A stretch of DNA of 64,000 nucleotides from UBA4923 sp964606165 (GTDB taxonomy: Bacteria; Bacillota; Clostridia; Saccharofermentanales; DTU023): assembly GCA_964606165.1 (NCBI GenBank), contig CAZSFQ010000005.1, positions 1 to 64,000 of the forward strand. The letters are read 5' to 3'. Position 1 is the first letter of the stretch, and every line of letters begins with the position of its first letter. Shown one piece after another: positions 45,528 through 54,045 of the stretch. Under the pieces are notes generated by a model, which worked only from the letters and a program-made list of their open reading frames with translations, was not told where the DNA came from and did no database searches. A program made the position numbers and the translations under genes.

Positions 45528-47812
45528 GCCTGCTTCCCTCCCTCTTCATTGGCCAGGGCTTCCATCTCCCGCAAAAGCCGGGCCAGGCAGCCGCCCCTGG
45601 TCATGGGGACCGGGTCTTGGGCGGGGAAGGCTTGTTTGAGGTAGTCTTCCAGCCGGCCCTCTTGGCGGAGCTGATCCATATGCCGGGCCAGTTTTTTCAG
45701 GATGTCAGGGTCAAGCTCCTCCCGGGTCTCATCAATATCCGGTGAAAGATTTCGCCCTTCTTTTTCTTCGCCTTTCTTTTCCAGCCTTTGGATGATATAG
45801 TCTCCGCCGCCCCGGGCCCCGTCTCCCACATCAAAGATATTTCTTGAAACGACTGTGCGGATCTGTTCACCGTAGCGGTCTTTTTCCCGGAAAAGTGTTT
45901 CGACCAGGCCGGGCAGCCGGTCAAGCTGGCCGGGGTCAACAGAGATGCCGATCTGATCGCGCAGTGAAATGTCCAGGGGTACAAGGGGGATCCGGTCATA
46001 CTCGGGGTTGAGGATCTTCATGGGGGTGTTGATGAAAAGCGAAGGTTTTTTTGTGGCATAGGAAAATTCCTGGGCGATGGATGACCAGTCAGTGATAACC
46101 AGGTCCGCGGTGTAGACTGTTTCATTGGAGGAAAAATCGGTCTGGATCTCCAGGCGGTCAGCCGGCTGGTCCGCGTAGCGGTCCTGGATGGCCTTGATCT
46201 TGGCTGGAAAGCGTTTGACGAATTCCGGATGGGGCCGGACGATGATCCGGTAGCCTGTGTCAAGCAGGGGATCCAGGGTTTCTTCCAAGCAGGATTCCAG
46301 GATGTTGTCCTTTTGCCAGGAGGGGGCGACCAGGATAATCCGGGGCTGGTTGCGGATCTCTCCCAGTTCCCTGACTTCCCTGAGCATGGAATCGAGCAGG
46401 GGGAAGCCTGTTTTCACCAGCCTTTTTGCCGGCAGTCCATAGAGTTTTTCCGTCTCGCGGACTTCCTCCATGTTGTTTGGCCCGTAGCAGAAAATGGTGT
46501 CAAAGTGGTCCAGGGCACCCTTGCGGTACATGAGGTGGAAACTGGCCATGCCGTGGTCAATGTAGACGTACTCGACATCTTTGCGGACCAGGGACCGTTT
46601 GATGTGGAAGCTTTCCAGATCCGGAGTGGTCATGGCCACCAGGTCGGCGTCCATCCGCATCATGAACTGAATCAGGGCCAGGGGGCCGATGTAATAGCTT
46701 TCGATCCGGGGGTTGGGGTGCTGGAAAATCCGGTCATGGTAATCGCTGGTCACATAGTGGATGACCAGGTTGGAATGCTCCAGGATGTAGTCGATGAAGC
46801 CGGCGAAATACTTATAGAATCCGCTCCCTTCGGAATAGAAGACCAGCCGCTTGCCGGTCCGGGAGGCGAAGCGCTTCTTGTCCAGGCGCTGGCGCCGGCT
46901 TTTTTCCGCCTTGAGACGGCGGGCCGCCCTTCTCTCTTCCTTGCCGGGCCTGGCCTTGGCTAAGCGCGCCTGGTCAGGCCAGTAGGGCCGGGGATCATGG
47001 ATCCGGTTGGATGCGGCCAGGACGGGGATGGAGAGCAGATTCCCGGTGATCCAGTAAAGGCCGATCCCGGTTGGCAGGATGGCCGCGAAAAGGGAGGAAA
47101 AGGCGACCAGGAAGGCTGCGGTCGCCCATTTGCGGAGGGGACCTTGAGTCTGCTGCAGAATGTAGTATTTGTTCTGGTAAGCGGCCAGGGCCAGGGCGCT
47201 CAAACCTGACAGGACGGGGTAGGCCAGGGTGACCGAACCAGCTTGGGGGAGATGGGTGAGATTGACGCCCAAAAACCAGGTGTCCATGCCCAGAATGGCC
47301 TGGACCCCCTCCATGCCCGTAAAAAGATGGGGGCTGGCTTGGACGGTTTCCATGACCTTGAGCTGGCCGCCTGTCCCCATCTGCGCGGCGGTCGTGCCCA
47401 GCAAACCGGCCGTTTTTTGAAGGAGCAGGCCGATCGCGCCGGAATCGAGATGAAGCAGGTGCTGGAGCGGATTGTAGATGACATTGATCAGGCCCAGGAT
47501 CAGGGGGATCTGTACCAGGAGCGGCAGCAGGCTCTTCAAGGTGCTGTAGCCCTCCTGCCTGTACAGGGCCCGCTGTTCCTCGACGATCAGGGCGCTGTTG
47601 CCCCGGTTCCGCTGCTTGATGTCTTCGAGCGCCGGCTGGATTTTGACCATGATCAGGGCGTTCTTTTGCGAACTCAAAGACAGGGGGAACATGAGAAGCT
47701 TGGTCAGGAAGGTGAAGAGGATGATGGAGGCGCCGTAGCTGCGGACCAGCAGCTGGCAAAAGTACATGAGGTAGCCAAGGGGTATACCGAGCAATGTATT
47801 GATTATGTTCAT
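45524..47812 (-). CDS. YidC/Oxa1 insertase fused to CDP-glycerol glycerophosphotransferase
   Basis: One 762-residue frame joins two unrelated enzymes. Residues 1-280 are YidC/Oxa1-like: membrane helix with FTFLTKLLMFPLSLSSQK, a cytosolic KIQPALEDIKQR hairpin and SLLPLLVQIPLILGL, then helices ending in GIGLYWITGNLLSI. The groove arginine of YidC is replaced by Lys38, and there is no lipobox. After a basic linker (about 290-320) residues 325-660 match TagB/TagF-type CDP-glycerol glycerophosphotransferases: YIDHGMASFH, IVRPHPEFVKRF and DLVITDWSSIAQEF. The acidic tail is unassigned. The frame is continuous with no sign of a frameshift. It may localise or thread polymer synthesis at the membrane; that is inference. 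Confidence 0.85.
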   Translation of the reverse strand: MNIINTLLGIPLGYLMYFCQLLVRSYGASIILFTFLTKLLMFPLSLSSQKNALIMVKIQPALEDIKQRNRGNSALIVEEQRALYRQEGYSTLKSLLPLLVQIPLILGLINVIYNPLQHLLHLDSGAIGLLLQKTAGLLGTTAAQMGTGGQLKVMETVQASPHLFTGMEGVQAILGMDTWFLGVNLTHLPQAGSVTLAYPVLSGLSALALAAYQNKYYILQQTQGPLRKWATAAFLVAFSSLFAAILPTGIGLYWITGNLLSIPVLAASNRIHDPRPYWPDQARLAKARPGKEERRAARRLKAEKSRRQRLDKKRFASRTGKRLVFYSEGSGFYKYFAGFIDYILEHSNLVIHYVTSDYHDRIFQHPNPRIESYYIGPLALIQFMMRMDADLVAMTTPDLESFHIKRSLVRKDVEYVYIDHGMASFHLMYRKGALDHFDTIFCYGPNNMEEVRETEKLYGLPAKRLVKTGFPLLDSMLREVRELGEIRNQPRIILVAPSWQKDNILESCLEETLDPLLDTGYRIIVRPHPEFVKRFPAKIKAIQDRYADQPADRLEIQTDFSSNETVYTADLVITDWSSIAQEFSYATKKPSLFINTPMKILNPEYDRIPLVPLDISLRDQIGISVDPGQLDRLPGLVETLFREKDRYGEQIRTVVSRNIFDVGDGARGGGDYIIQRLEKKGEEKEGRNLSPDIDETREELDPDILKKLARHMDQLRQEGRLEDYLKQAFPAQDPVPMTRGGCLARLLREMEALANEEGGKQA

Positions 47813-47943
47813 TCAACCAGCCTTGTTCCTCGAGATGAAAGGGGCAAATCAGCCTGTCAGTCATCTTAGCACAATGCGGGCCGGCGGGACAGACGGAGGC
47901 TTCCTGGCGAAACTGTACGGCATCCGGAATGAATGACCGGTAA

Positions 47944-48036
47944 TTGAACTAATATTGGGGGAAATCGTGTATATTGGTATCAGTTATGTTCAATAAAGGC
48001 GACTGACAAAGAAATTTGAACAATATTGGGGGATCG
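47944..48036 (+). repeat. Imperfect direct repeat upstream of the ABC/LicC operon
   Basis: TTGAAC-T-AATATTGGGGGA-AA-TCG (47944-47967) recurs as TTGAAC-AATATTGGGGGA-TCG (48016-48036), 72 bp apart. The second copy supplies the ribosome binding site of the solute-binding protein gene. The first copy precedes a GTG-started 9-codon frame. It may be a regulator site or a duplicated leader. Confidence 0.55.
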
Positions 48037-48038
48037 GC

Positions 48039-49013
48039 ATGAAAAGAGTGATTGGATTTGTCCTGCTGCTTTGCTTCCTTTTTCCGGCAGCCGGCTGCGG
48101 AGGACAAAAAAAAGAAAAAGTTGTACTTTACCTCAGCAGCGAAGAGTACCGGGTCTCCTATTTTCAGGGGCGGCTGAAAGAAGAGTTCCCTGACTATGAG
48201 ATTGTCCTGGAGTACCTGCCAACGGGTACCCACGCGGCCAAACTGGAGGCCGAGGGCCTGGACACTGACTGCGATATTTCCTTCGAGCTCGATTACGGCT
48301 ACCTGGGCAGCCTGGAAGACCTTTTTGCCGACCTGTCCGGCTACGATACCTCGCCTTACCTGGACGAATTGATCCCTGCAAGCAGGAAATATATCCCGGA
48401 GTTGAGAAACGGCGGCTGCATCGCCGTCAACCGCGGCATTTTGGATCAAAAAGGCCTGCCGGTGCCGGAGACTTATCCGGACCTGCTCAAAGAGGAGTAC
48501 AGGGGCCTCATCTCCATGCCCAACCCCAAGGCGTCCGGGACCGGCTACATGTTTTTGAAATCCCTGGTCAATGCCTGGGGAGAGGACCAGGCTTTCGCCT
48601 ACTTCGACGCCCTGACCCCCAACATTCTCCAGTACACCTCGTCGGGTTCGGGACCCGTCAATGCCCTGGTCCAGGGCGAGGCGGCCATCGGCCTGGCCAT
48701 GACGGCGCAGACGGTCACGGAGATCAATAAAGGGGCCGGGCTGGAGATCCATTTCTTCGAGGAGGGATCACCCTATTCCCTTTATGGCATGGCCATGATT
48801 AAAGGAAAAGAGGGGCGGCCCGCGGTCCGGGAAGTCTTTGAATTCTTCCTCAATACCCTGGTCATTGAAGACAAGGAGCGCTTCTTTCCGGAGAAGATAT
48901 TCAAGGACCGGGATTTTGTCCTGGAAAACTATCCGTCCGAGATTCCTTACGCCGATATGTCAGGCGATTCCTCTGCCGAGAAGGCCCGCCTGCTGGAAAA
49001 ATGGGATCACTGA
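48039..49013 (+). CDS. Solute-binding lipoprotein of an ABC importer (iron/aminoethylphosphonate type)
   Basis: The 324-residue precursor has a lipoprotein signal ending AAGC (Cys20) and a periplasmic-binding type II fold of the AfuA/FbpA/PhnS kind. Landmarks are VVLYLSSEEYRVSYFQGRLKE at the front, CDISFELDYGYLG, NPKASGTGYMFL and GPVNALVQGEAAIGLAMTAQ. It is anchored outside the membrane and presents substrate to the permease encoded two genes on. The next two genes overlap in a chain, so this is one operon with a cytidylyltransferase at its end. The substrate is not visible from sequence; the context favours a phosphonate or phosphorylated amino-alcohol over iron. Confidence 0.82.
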   Translation: MKRVIGFVLLLCFLFPAAGCGGQKKEKVVLYLSSEEYRVSYFQGRLKEEFPDYEIVLEYLPTGTHAAKLEAEGLDTDCDISFELDYGYLGSLEDLFADLSGYDTSPYLDELIPASRKYIPELRNGGCIAVNRGILDQKGLPVPETYPDLLKEEYRGLISMPNPKASGTGYMFLKSLVNAWGEDQAFAYFDALTPNILQYTSSGSGPVNALVQGEAAIGLAMTAQTVTEINKGAGLEIHFFEEGSPYSLYGMAMIKGKEGRPAVREVFEFFLNTLVIEDKERFFPEKIFKDRDFVLENYPSEIPYADMSGDSSAEKARLLEKWDH

Positions 49014-49780
49014 TGCCAAAGAACAAGCTGGTCGTTGAAAACTTAAGCAAGCAGTTCGGGTCCAACGAGGTCCTGCAGGATATTTCCTTTTCAGTGGAGG
49101 ACGGGGAGTTCCTGGCCATCCTGGGGCCCTCGGGCTGCGGGAAGACGACCCTGCTCCGGATTTTGCTGGGCCTTGAGGAGGCGGAAAGCGGCAGGATCAT
49201 CAAGGATGGCAGGGAGATTACCCACCTGCCTCCTTCCCAGCGCAAGATGGGCATGGTTTTCCAAAATTACGCCCTCTTCGAGAATATGACGGTGCTGGGC
49301 AATGTCGAGTACGCCCTGAAAAAACAAAGCGGGGACAGGGAGCTGGCCCGGCAGACGGCCCTCCGCCTCCTGGAGCGTGTCGGCCTGACCGATCATCTGA
49401 ACAAGAAGCCTCACACCCTGTCCGGCGGCCAGCAGCAGCGGGTCGCCCTGGCCCGGACCCTGGCCATGAATCCCGATATCATCTTGCTGGACGAGCCCAT
49501 GAGCGCCCTGGATGTGGAAACCCGCCTGGCCTTGCGCGCGGAGATTCTCAGCATCCAAAAGGAGTTCGGTTCCACTATTCTGTATATCACCCATGACCAG
49601 GAGGAGGCTTTCGCCATGAGCGACCGCATCATGGTCATGCACCAGGGCGTGATCCAGCAGCTCGACACGCCGCGCCGGCTCATGGACCATCCGGCCAATG
49701 ATTACATCCGCCATTTCGTCATCCACAACATTCAGCTGAAGATCGACTCGCTGATCCGCTTCGCAAGGGAAGAACAATGA
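49013..49780 (+). CDS. ABC transporter ATP-binding protein
   Basis: This 255-residue ATPase drives import with the permease that follows. It has Walker A GPSGCGKT (38-45), Q-loop FQNYALF, signature LSGGQQQR, Walker B IILLDEP and the THDQEEA histidine switch. Sequence style matches the PotA/FbpC/PhnT group, consistent with the binding protein upstream. The ATG shares a base with the preceding stop (TGATG). A short C-terminal extension (HNIQLKIDSLIRFAREEQ) replaces the TOBE domain present in many relatives. Confidence 0.88.
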   Translation: MPKNKLVVENLSKQFGSNEVLQDISFSVEDGEFLAILGPSGCGKTTLLRILLGLEEAESGRIIKDGREITHLPPSQRKMGMVFQNYALFENMTVLGNVEYALKKQSGDRELARQTALRLLERVGLTDHLNKKPHTLSGGQQQRVALARTLAMNPDIILLDEPMSALDVETRLALRAEILSIQKEFGSTILYITHDQEEAFAMSDRIMVMHQGVIQQLDTPRRLMDHPANDYIRHFVIHNIQLKIDSLIRFAREEQ

Positions 49781-51360
49781 AGGGCGGCAAGGCCTGGACC
49801 GGCGCCAAATCCCTGCTTCTGGTCTTCTTTGCCGTCTCGGTTTTTTTGCCCCTGCTCCGCATGCTGGCCAGGATGGCCGATGTCGACGTCAGGGCCCTGC
49901 TCTTTTCCGGTCCCTTTCTGACTGCCCTGAGAAACTCCCTCCTGGTCACCAGTGTCTCGACCGTCATCTCTGTCTCCCTGGCGGCCGCCCTGGCCTGGTT
50001 CATGGTCCGGAGCGGGGTCCGCTTCAAGGGATTTTTCACCCTGATCTTCACCCTGCCCATGCTGATCCCCTCCATCTCGCACGGCATGGGCCTGGTGGTG
50101 CTTTTTGGCGCCAACGGGGTGGTGACCAGGCTGCTGGGCCTGAAGGGGAGTGTCTACGGTTTTTGGGGCATTGTGGCGGGCTCGGTCATCTACTCCTTTC
50201 CGGTCGCCTTTCTCATGCTGTCGGATATTCTGCGCTATGAGGACAGCACCCCCTACGAGGCGGCCGAGGTACTGGGAATCCCCCGGCGGCTGCAATTTTC
50301 TTCCATCACGGTTCCCTACCTGCGCCGGCCCCTGACTTCCACGGTCTTCGCCGTCTTTACCCTGATCATCATCGACTACGGTGTCCCCCTCATGATCGGG
50401 GGCCAGTACAAGACCCTGCCGGTCATGATGTATCAGGATGTCATCGGCCTGCTCGATTTTGGCAAGGGCAGCGTGATCGGCCTGGTCCTTCTGACGCCCG
50501 CCCTGGCCGCTTTCATCCTGGATGTCCTGAACCGGGACAGGGGCAGCCTGTCCTTTGTCGCCAAACCCTTCCGGATCACCCCCAACCGGGTCCGCGACGG
50601 CCTGGCCTGTCTGTTTTCCTGCCTGGTCAGCCTGGGTGTCGCCCTGCCTATCGCTGCCTTTTTGCTCTTGACCCTGGTGAAAAAATACCCCTCCGATATG
50701 CGCCTGTCCCTGGACAATATCCTGCGGACCTTTCAGATGAATGCCGGATCCAATCTTTGGCATTCGCTCCTGATCGCCGTCTTTACCAGCCTGACCGGCC
50801 TGGTCCTGGCCTTCATGGTCGCCTACATGACCGCCCGCATCCCCGGCAAGCTGTCGAAGACGCTCCACCTGGCCTCCCTGACCTCCCTTGCCATTCCCGG
50901 CATTGTCCTTGGCCTGTCCTATGTTTTGTTCTTCAAGGGCAGCCTGATCTACGGCAGCCTGGCCATCCTGATCCTGGTCAACCTGGTCCACTTCTTCGCT
51001 TCCCCCTACCTGATGATCTACAACACCCTGTCCAAGATCAACGAGCACCTGGAAGCGGTTGGCCAGACCCTGGGAGTGAGCAGGGCAAGGATCATCCGGG
51101 ATGTGATCATCCCCCTGTCGGGGGCTACCCTGGGGGAGATGTTCAGCTACTTTTTTGTCAACTCCATGATGACCATCTCGGCGGTGGCCTTCCTGGCGAC
51201 GGCGGCCACCCGGCCCCTGTCCCTCATGATCACCAGCTTTGAGGCCCAGATGATGCTGGAGTGTGCCGCCTTCATCGCCCTGATGATCCTGGCGGTCAAC
51301 CTCCTGGTCCGGGGAATATTCGCTTTGTACAAGAAAAAATTAAGCCGGGAGGCCGCATGA
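49777..51360 (+). CDS. ABC permease with two fused transmembrane halves
   Basis: The 527-residue permease contains about twelve helices in two similar halves, each with an EAA-type loop contacting the ATPase: YEAAEVLGIPRRLQF in the first and LEAVGQTLGVSRARIIRDVIIPLSG in the second. Fused double permeases are typical of iron(III), thiamine and putative 2-aminoethylphosphonate importers. The ATG overlaps the ATPase stop by 4 nt. It ends in overlap with the cytidylyltransferase gene, which ties that enzyme to the imported substrate. Confidence 0.87.
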   Translation: MKGGKAWTGAKSLLLVFFAVSVFLPLLRMLARMADVDVRALLFSGPFLTALRNSLLVTSVSTVISVSLAAALAWFMVRSGVRFKGFFTLIFTLPMLIPSISHGMGLVVLFGANGVVTRLLGLKGSVYGFWGIVAGSVIYSFPVAFLMLSDILRYEDSTPYEAAEVLGIPRRLQFSSITVPYLRRPLTSTVFAVFTLIIIDYGVPLMIGGQYKTLPVMMYQDVIGLLDFGKGSVIGLVLLTPALAAFILDVLNRDRGSLSFVAKPFRITPNRVRDGLACLFSCLVSLGVALPIAAFLLLTLVKKYPSDMRLSLDNILRTFQMNAGSNLWHSLLIAVFTSLTGLVLAFMVAYMTARIPGKLSKTLHLASLTSLAIPGIVLGLSYVLFFKGSLIYGSLAILILVNLVHFFASPYLMIYNTLSKINEHLEAVGQTLGVSRARIIRDVIIPLSGATLGEMFSYFFVNSMMTISAVAFLATAATRPLSLMITSFEAQMMLECAAFIALMILAVNLLVRGIFALYKKKLSREAA

Positions 51361-52265
51361 GTATCACAAGACTGCAATTTGACCTTTTAACGCATCTGCA
51401 TGAAAAAAAGGGATCGGGCACCCAAAGGGAGCTGGCCGCGGCGACCGGCTGGTCCCTGGGCAGCATCAACCGCGGCCTGGTGGAATTGACCGAAAAGGGA
51501 TGGGTCGAGAAAGGCCTGATCAGCCCGGGAGGGATCGAGGCCCTGGAACCTTACCGGGCAAAAAGGGCGGTCTTTCTGGCGGCCGGCTTCGGGGCCCGCA
51601 TGGTGCCCATCACGCTCAACACCCCCAAGCCCCTGATCCGGGTCAAGGGGGTTCGGATCATCGATACCCTGCTCGACGCCGTCATCGGCGCGGGCATCGA
51701 AGAAATCTACATTGTCCGCGGCTACCTGGCCGAGCAGTTTGATCAGCTCCTTTACAAGTACCCCCAGATCCGCTTCCTGGAAAACCCGGCCTTCAATGAA
51801 ACCAATAATATTTCCTCACTCATGTGCGCCCGCTACCACCTGCAGGCGGCTTACATCCTGGAGGCTGACTTATTCCTGAGAAATCCGAAGCTGATCCCGC
51901 CCTTTCAATACCGCTCCAACTACCTGGGGGTGCCGGTTGACCGGACCGATGACTGGTGCCTGATCAGCCGCGACCGCCGGATTGTCGACTTCCGGCTGGG
52001 GGGCGAGCGCTGCCACCACATGTTCGGCATTTCCTACTGGAATGCCCGCGACGGCGCCCGCCTGGCCGAGCGGGTCCAGGATGTCTACGCCATGCCCGGC
52101 GGCAAGGAGCGCTTCTGGGACACCGTCGCCCTTAACTACTTCAGCGCCGAGTTCCAGGTCGACATCAGGGAGTGCGGCTTCGACGACCTGGTCGAGCTGG
52201 ATACCTACCGTGAGCTCCGTGAGCTGGATTCCTCCTATGGCGACGCCCAGGCGGGAGGGGATTGA
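51357..52265 (+). CDS. Winged-helix/LicC-like cytidylyltransferase
   Basis: The 302-residue protein has an N-terminal winged-helix domain (about 1-60, TQRELAAATGWSLGSINRGLVELTEKGWVE as helix-turn-helix) and a nucleotidyltransferase domain. The latter begins AVFLAAGFGARMVPITLNTPKPLI and contains the FNETNNISSL motif close to the N-N-x-SS of LicC, then LEADLFL. LicC activates phosphocholine with CTP; relatives act on 2-aminoethylphosphonate. It is the last gene of an ABC-importer operon and overlaps the permease by 4 nt. No choline kinase (LicA) is near. The winged helix suggests self-regulation of the operon or substrate-dependent control. Confidence 0.82.
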   Translation: MSITRLQFDLLTHLHEKKGSGTQRELAAATGWSLGSINRGLVELTEKGWVEKGLISPGGIEALEPYRAKRAVFLAAGFGARMVPITLNTPKPLIRVKGVRIIDTLLDAVIGAGIEEIYIVRGYLAEQFDQLLYKYPQIRFLENPAFNETNNISSLMCARYHLQAAYILEADLFLRNPKLIPPFQYRSNYLGVPVDRTDDWCLISRDRRIVDFRLGGERCHHMFGISYWNARDGARLAERVQDVYAMPGGKERFWDTVALNYFSAEFQVDIRECGFDDLVELDTYRELRELDSSYGDAQAGGD

Positions 52266-52276
52266 TCCCTCCCGCC
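52250..52276. terminator. GC-rich hairpin at the convergent junction, stop codon in its loop
   Basis: GGCGGGAGGG and CCCTCCCGCC form a perfect 10-bp stem with loop GATTGAT, which holds the TGA of the cytidylyltransferase gene. No U-tract follows on either strand. It lies between two convergent genes and may stop or stabilise both transcripts. Confidence 0.5.
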
Positions 52277-52286
52277 CTGATTGCCG

Positions 52287-53081
52287 TCAGGACAGGAGCA
52301 GCTTGTCGTCGAAATCCTCAAAGGCGCTGATCTTCTCAAACATGGAGAGGAGTTTTTCCACCGTCAGCTCTTTCTTGCTTTCGCCCTGAACATCGATGAC
52401 AATACGCCCCGCATGGAACATGACCAGCCGGTTGCCCAGGGTGATGGCGTCTTTCATATTGTGGGTCACCATCAGGGTGGTAATGGCGTGGCGGGCGACC
52501 ATCTTTTCAGTGAGGTCAAGGACTGTCCGTGCCGTTTTTGGGTCAAGGGCCGCCGTGTGTTCGTCCAGGAGCAGGAGTCTGGGCTTTTTCAAGGTGGCCA
52601 TGAGCAGGGTGAGTGCCTGCCTTTGACCGCCTGACAGCAGGCCCGTCTTGACGGTCAGCCTGTCTTCCAGACCCAGCTCCAGCTCTTTAAGCTTTTCCCG
52701 GTAAAAGTCGCGATCCCGCTTGGGAAGTCCCCACCTGAGCCCCCGCCGCTGTCCGCGCCGCCTGGCCAGGGCCAGGTTTTCCTCGATGCTCATGCCGGCG
52801 GCTGTCCCCATCATGGGGTCCTGAAAGACGCGTCCGATGTAGGGCGCCCGCCTGTGTTCGGCCAGGGAGGTCACTTCGTTCTCATCGATAAATATCTGCC
52901 CGCTGTCGACGGACAGGACGCCCGCGACAGCATTGAGCATGGTGGATTTGCCAGAGCCGTTACCGCCGATGACCGTGACGAAATCGCCATCATTGAGCGA
53001 GAGCGAAAGAGAGGTCAGGGCCCTGTTCTCATTGACCGTGTTCCGGTTGAAGGTTTTGCTGACCTGGATGATATCAAGCAT
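52287..53081 (-). CDS. ABC transporter ATP-binding protein (TrpZ-like)
   Basis: The 264-residue ATPase has Walker A GGNGSGKST, Q-loop VFQDPMMGT, signature LSGGQRQAL, Walker B LLLLDEHTAALD and a VTHNM switch. It belongs with the permease and binding protein just upstream, the three-gene order of TrpXYZ-type importers. The ATG at 53081 follows GGAGGCAAGG and overlaps the permease end by 8 nt; an open extension upstream lies inside the permease and is not used. Confidence 0.88.
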   Translation of the reverse strand: MLDIIQVSKTFNRNTVNENRALTSLSLSLNDGDFVTVIGGNGSGKSTMLNAVAGVLSVDSGQIFIDENEVTSLAEHRRAPYIGRVFQDPMMGTAAGMSIEENLALARRRGQRRGLRWGLPKRDRDFYREKLKELELGLEDRLTVKTGLLSGGQRQALTLLMATLKKPRLLLLDEHTAALDPKTARTVLDLTEKMVARHAITTLMVTHNMKDAITLGNRLVMFHAGRIVIDVQGESKKELTVEKLLSMFEKISAFEDFDDKLLLS

Positions 53082-54024
53082 GATCCTTGCCTCCATTTCG
53101 CCTGACCGGCAGCTGCAGGACCCTGGACTTCCAGTGGGGGATGGCCAGGAAGACCGCGACAACGACGGCTGTCAGAAGCTTGAGGTAGTTGGGGTCAAGC
53201 CTGAGCCACAGGACGGTCTGGATGACCAGGAAGTAGATGAGGGCGCCAATGACCGAGCTTGCCAGGCGCAGGGCAAAATTGCGAAAGAGCCAGGCCAGAA
53301 GGGCCTCGCCGATGATGACCGCCGCCAGGCCGATGATAATGGCGCCGCGTCCCATGTTGATGTCGGCGAAACCCTGGTACTGCGTCAGAAGGGCGCCAGA
53401 CAGGGCCACCAGGCCGTTGGAAAGCATCAAGCCGAAGAGCTTGGCGAAATCGGTATGGATGCCCTGGGCCTTGGCCATCTTGATGTTGGAGCCCGTCGCC
53501 CGGATCCCTGTGCCGAATTCAGTCCCGAAGAACCAATAGAGCAAGGCGATCAGGGCCAGGATGAAAAGGCTGACAATGAAAAGCGGGGAGCTGTAAAAAG
53601 GCCGCTCGCCCTTGATGACTTCCTGCAGGTAGCGCAAGGAAACAAGAAGGGGATACCTGCCTACATTGAGTGACAGGTTGGGCTTTCCCATGATCATGAG
53701 ATTGACGGCCCACAGGCCGATCTGGGTCAGGATGCCTGCCAGGAGGGCCGAGATGCCAAAAAACACATGAAAGGCGCCGGTGCAAAGGCCCGCCAGGGCT
53801 CCCGCCAGGAAGGCGCAGGCAAGGGCGATCCAGAGGTTGGTGCCCCGGGTCAGCAGGACGACGAAGACGGCTCCTCCCGTGCAAAAGGAGCCGTCCACGG
53901 TCAGATCCGCTATGTCGAGGACTTTGTAGGTGAGGTAGACACCGATGGCCAGGATGCCCCAGATCAAACCCTGGGCCAGGGCACCCGGAAACTGATCCAG
54001 GAGATTTGAGAAACTGATATTCAT
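53074..54024 (-). CDS. ABC permease (TrpY-like)
   Basis: This 316-residue integral membrane protein has eight to ten hydrophobic helices. LAQGLIWGILAIGVYLTYKVLDIADLTVDGSF near the start and FGTEFGTGIRATGSNIKMAKAQGI in a cytosolic loop are typical of the YufP/YufQ/TrpY type of permease related to branched-chain amino acid importers. A TTG at 54036 is an alternative start; neither has a good ribosome site. It follows the binding-protein gene closely. Confidence 0.87.
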   Translation of the reverse strand: MNISFSNLLDQFPGALAQGLIWGILAIGVYLTYKVLDIADLTVDGSFCTGGAVFVVLLTRGTNLWIALACAFLAGALAGLCTGAFHVFFGISALLAGILTQIGLWAVNLMIMGKPNLSLNVGRYPLLVSLRYLQEVIKGERPFYSSPLFIVSLFILALIALLYWFFGTEFGTGIRATGSNIKMAKAQGIHTDFAKLFGLMLSNGLVALSGALLTQYQGFADINMGRGAIIIGLAAVIIGEALLAWLFRNFALRLASSVIGALIYFLVIQTVLWLRLDPNYLKLLTAVVVAVFLAIPHWKSRVLQLPVRRNGGKDHA

Positions 54025-54045
54025 GGCTGGTATCAATCGCGGGGC

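Noticed and set aside
43887..46963. Plus-strand frames opposite the sulfatase and YidC-fusion genes
   Set aside because: They lie opposite well-supported domains and have no recognisable motifs or ribosome sites.
49732..51048. 438-codon open frame on the minus strand opposite the ABC permease
   Set aside because: Translation is a Gln/Gly/Asp-rich mirror of hydrophobic coding sequence; the plus-strand permease has clear EAA loops and membrane helices.
48039..51360. Calling the importer an iron(III) transporter
   Set aside because: The permease and binding protein are of a type shared by iron, thiamine and aminoethylphosphonate importers, and the overlapping LicC-like gene argues for a phosphorus-containing substrate; the ligand was left open.
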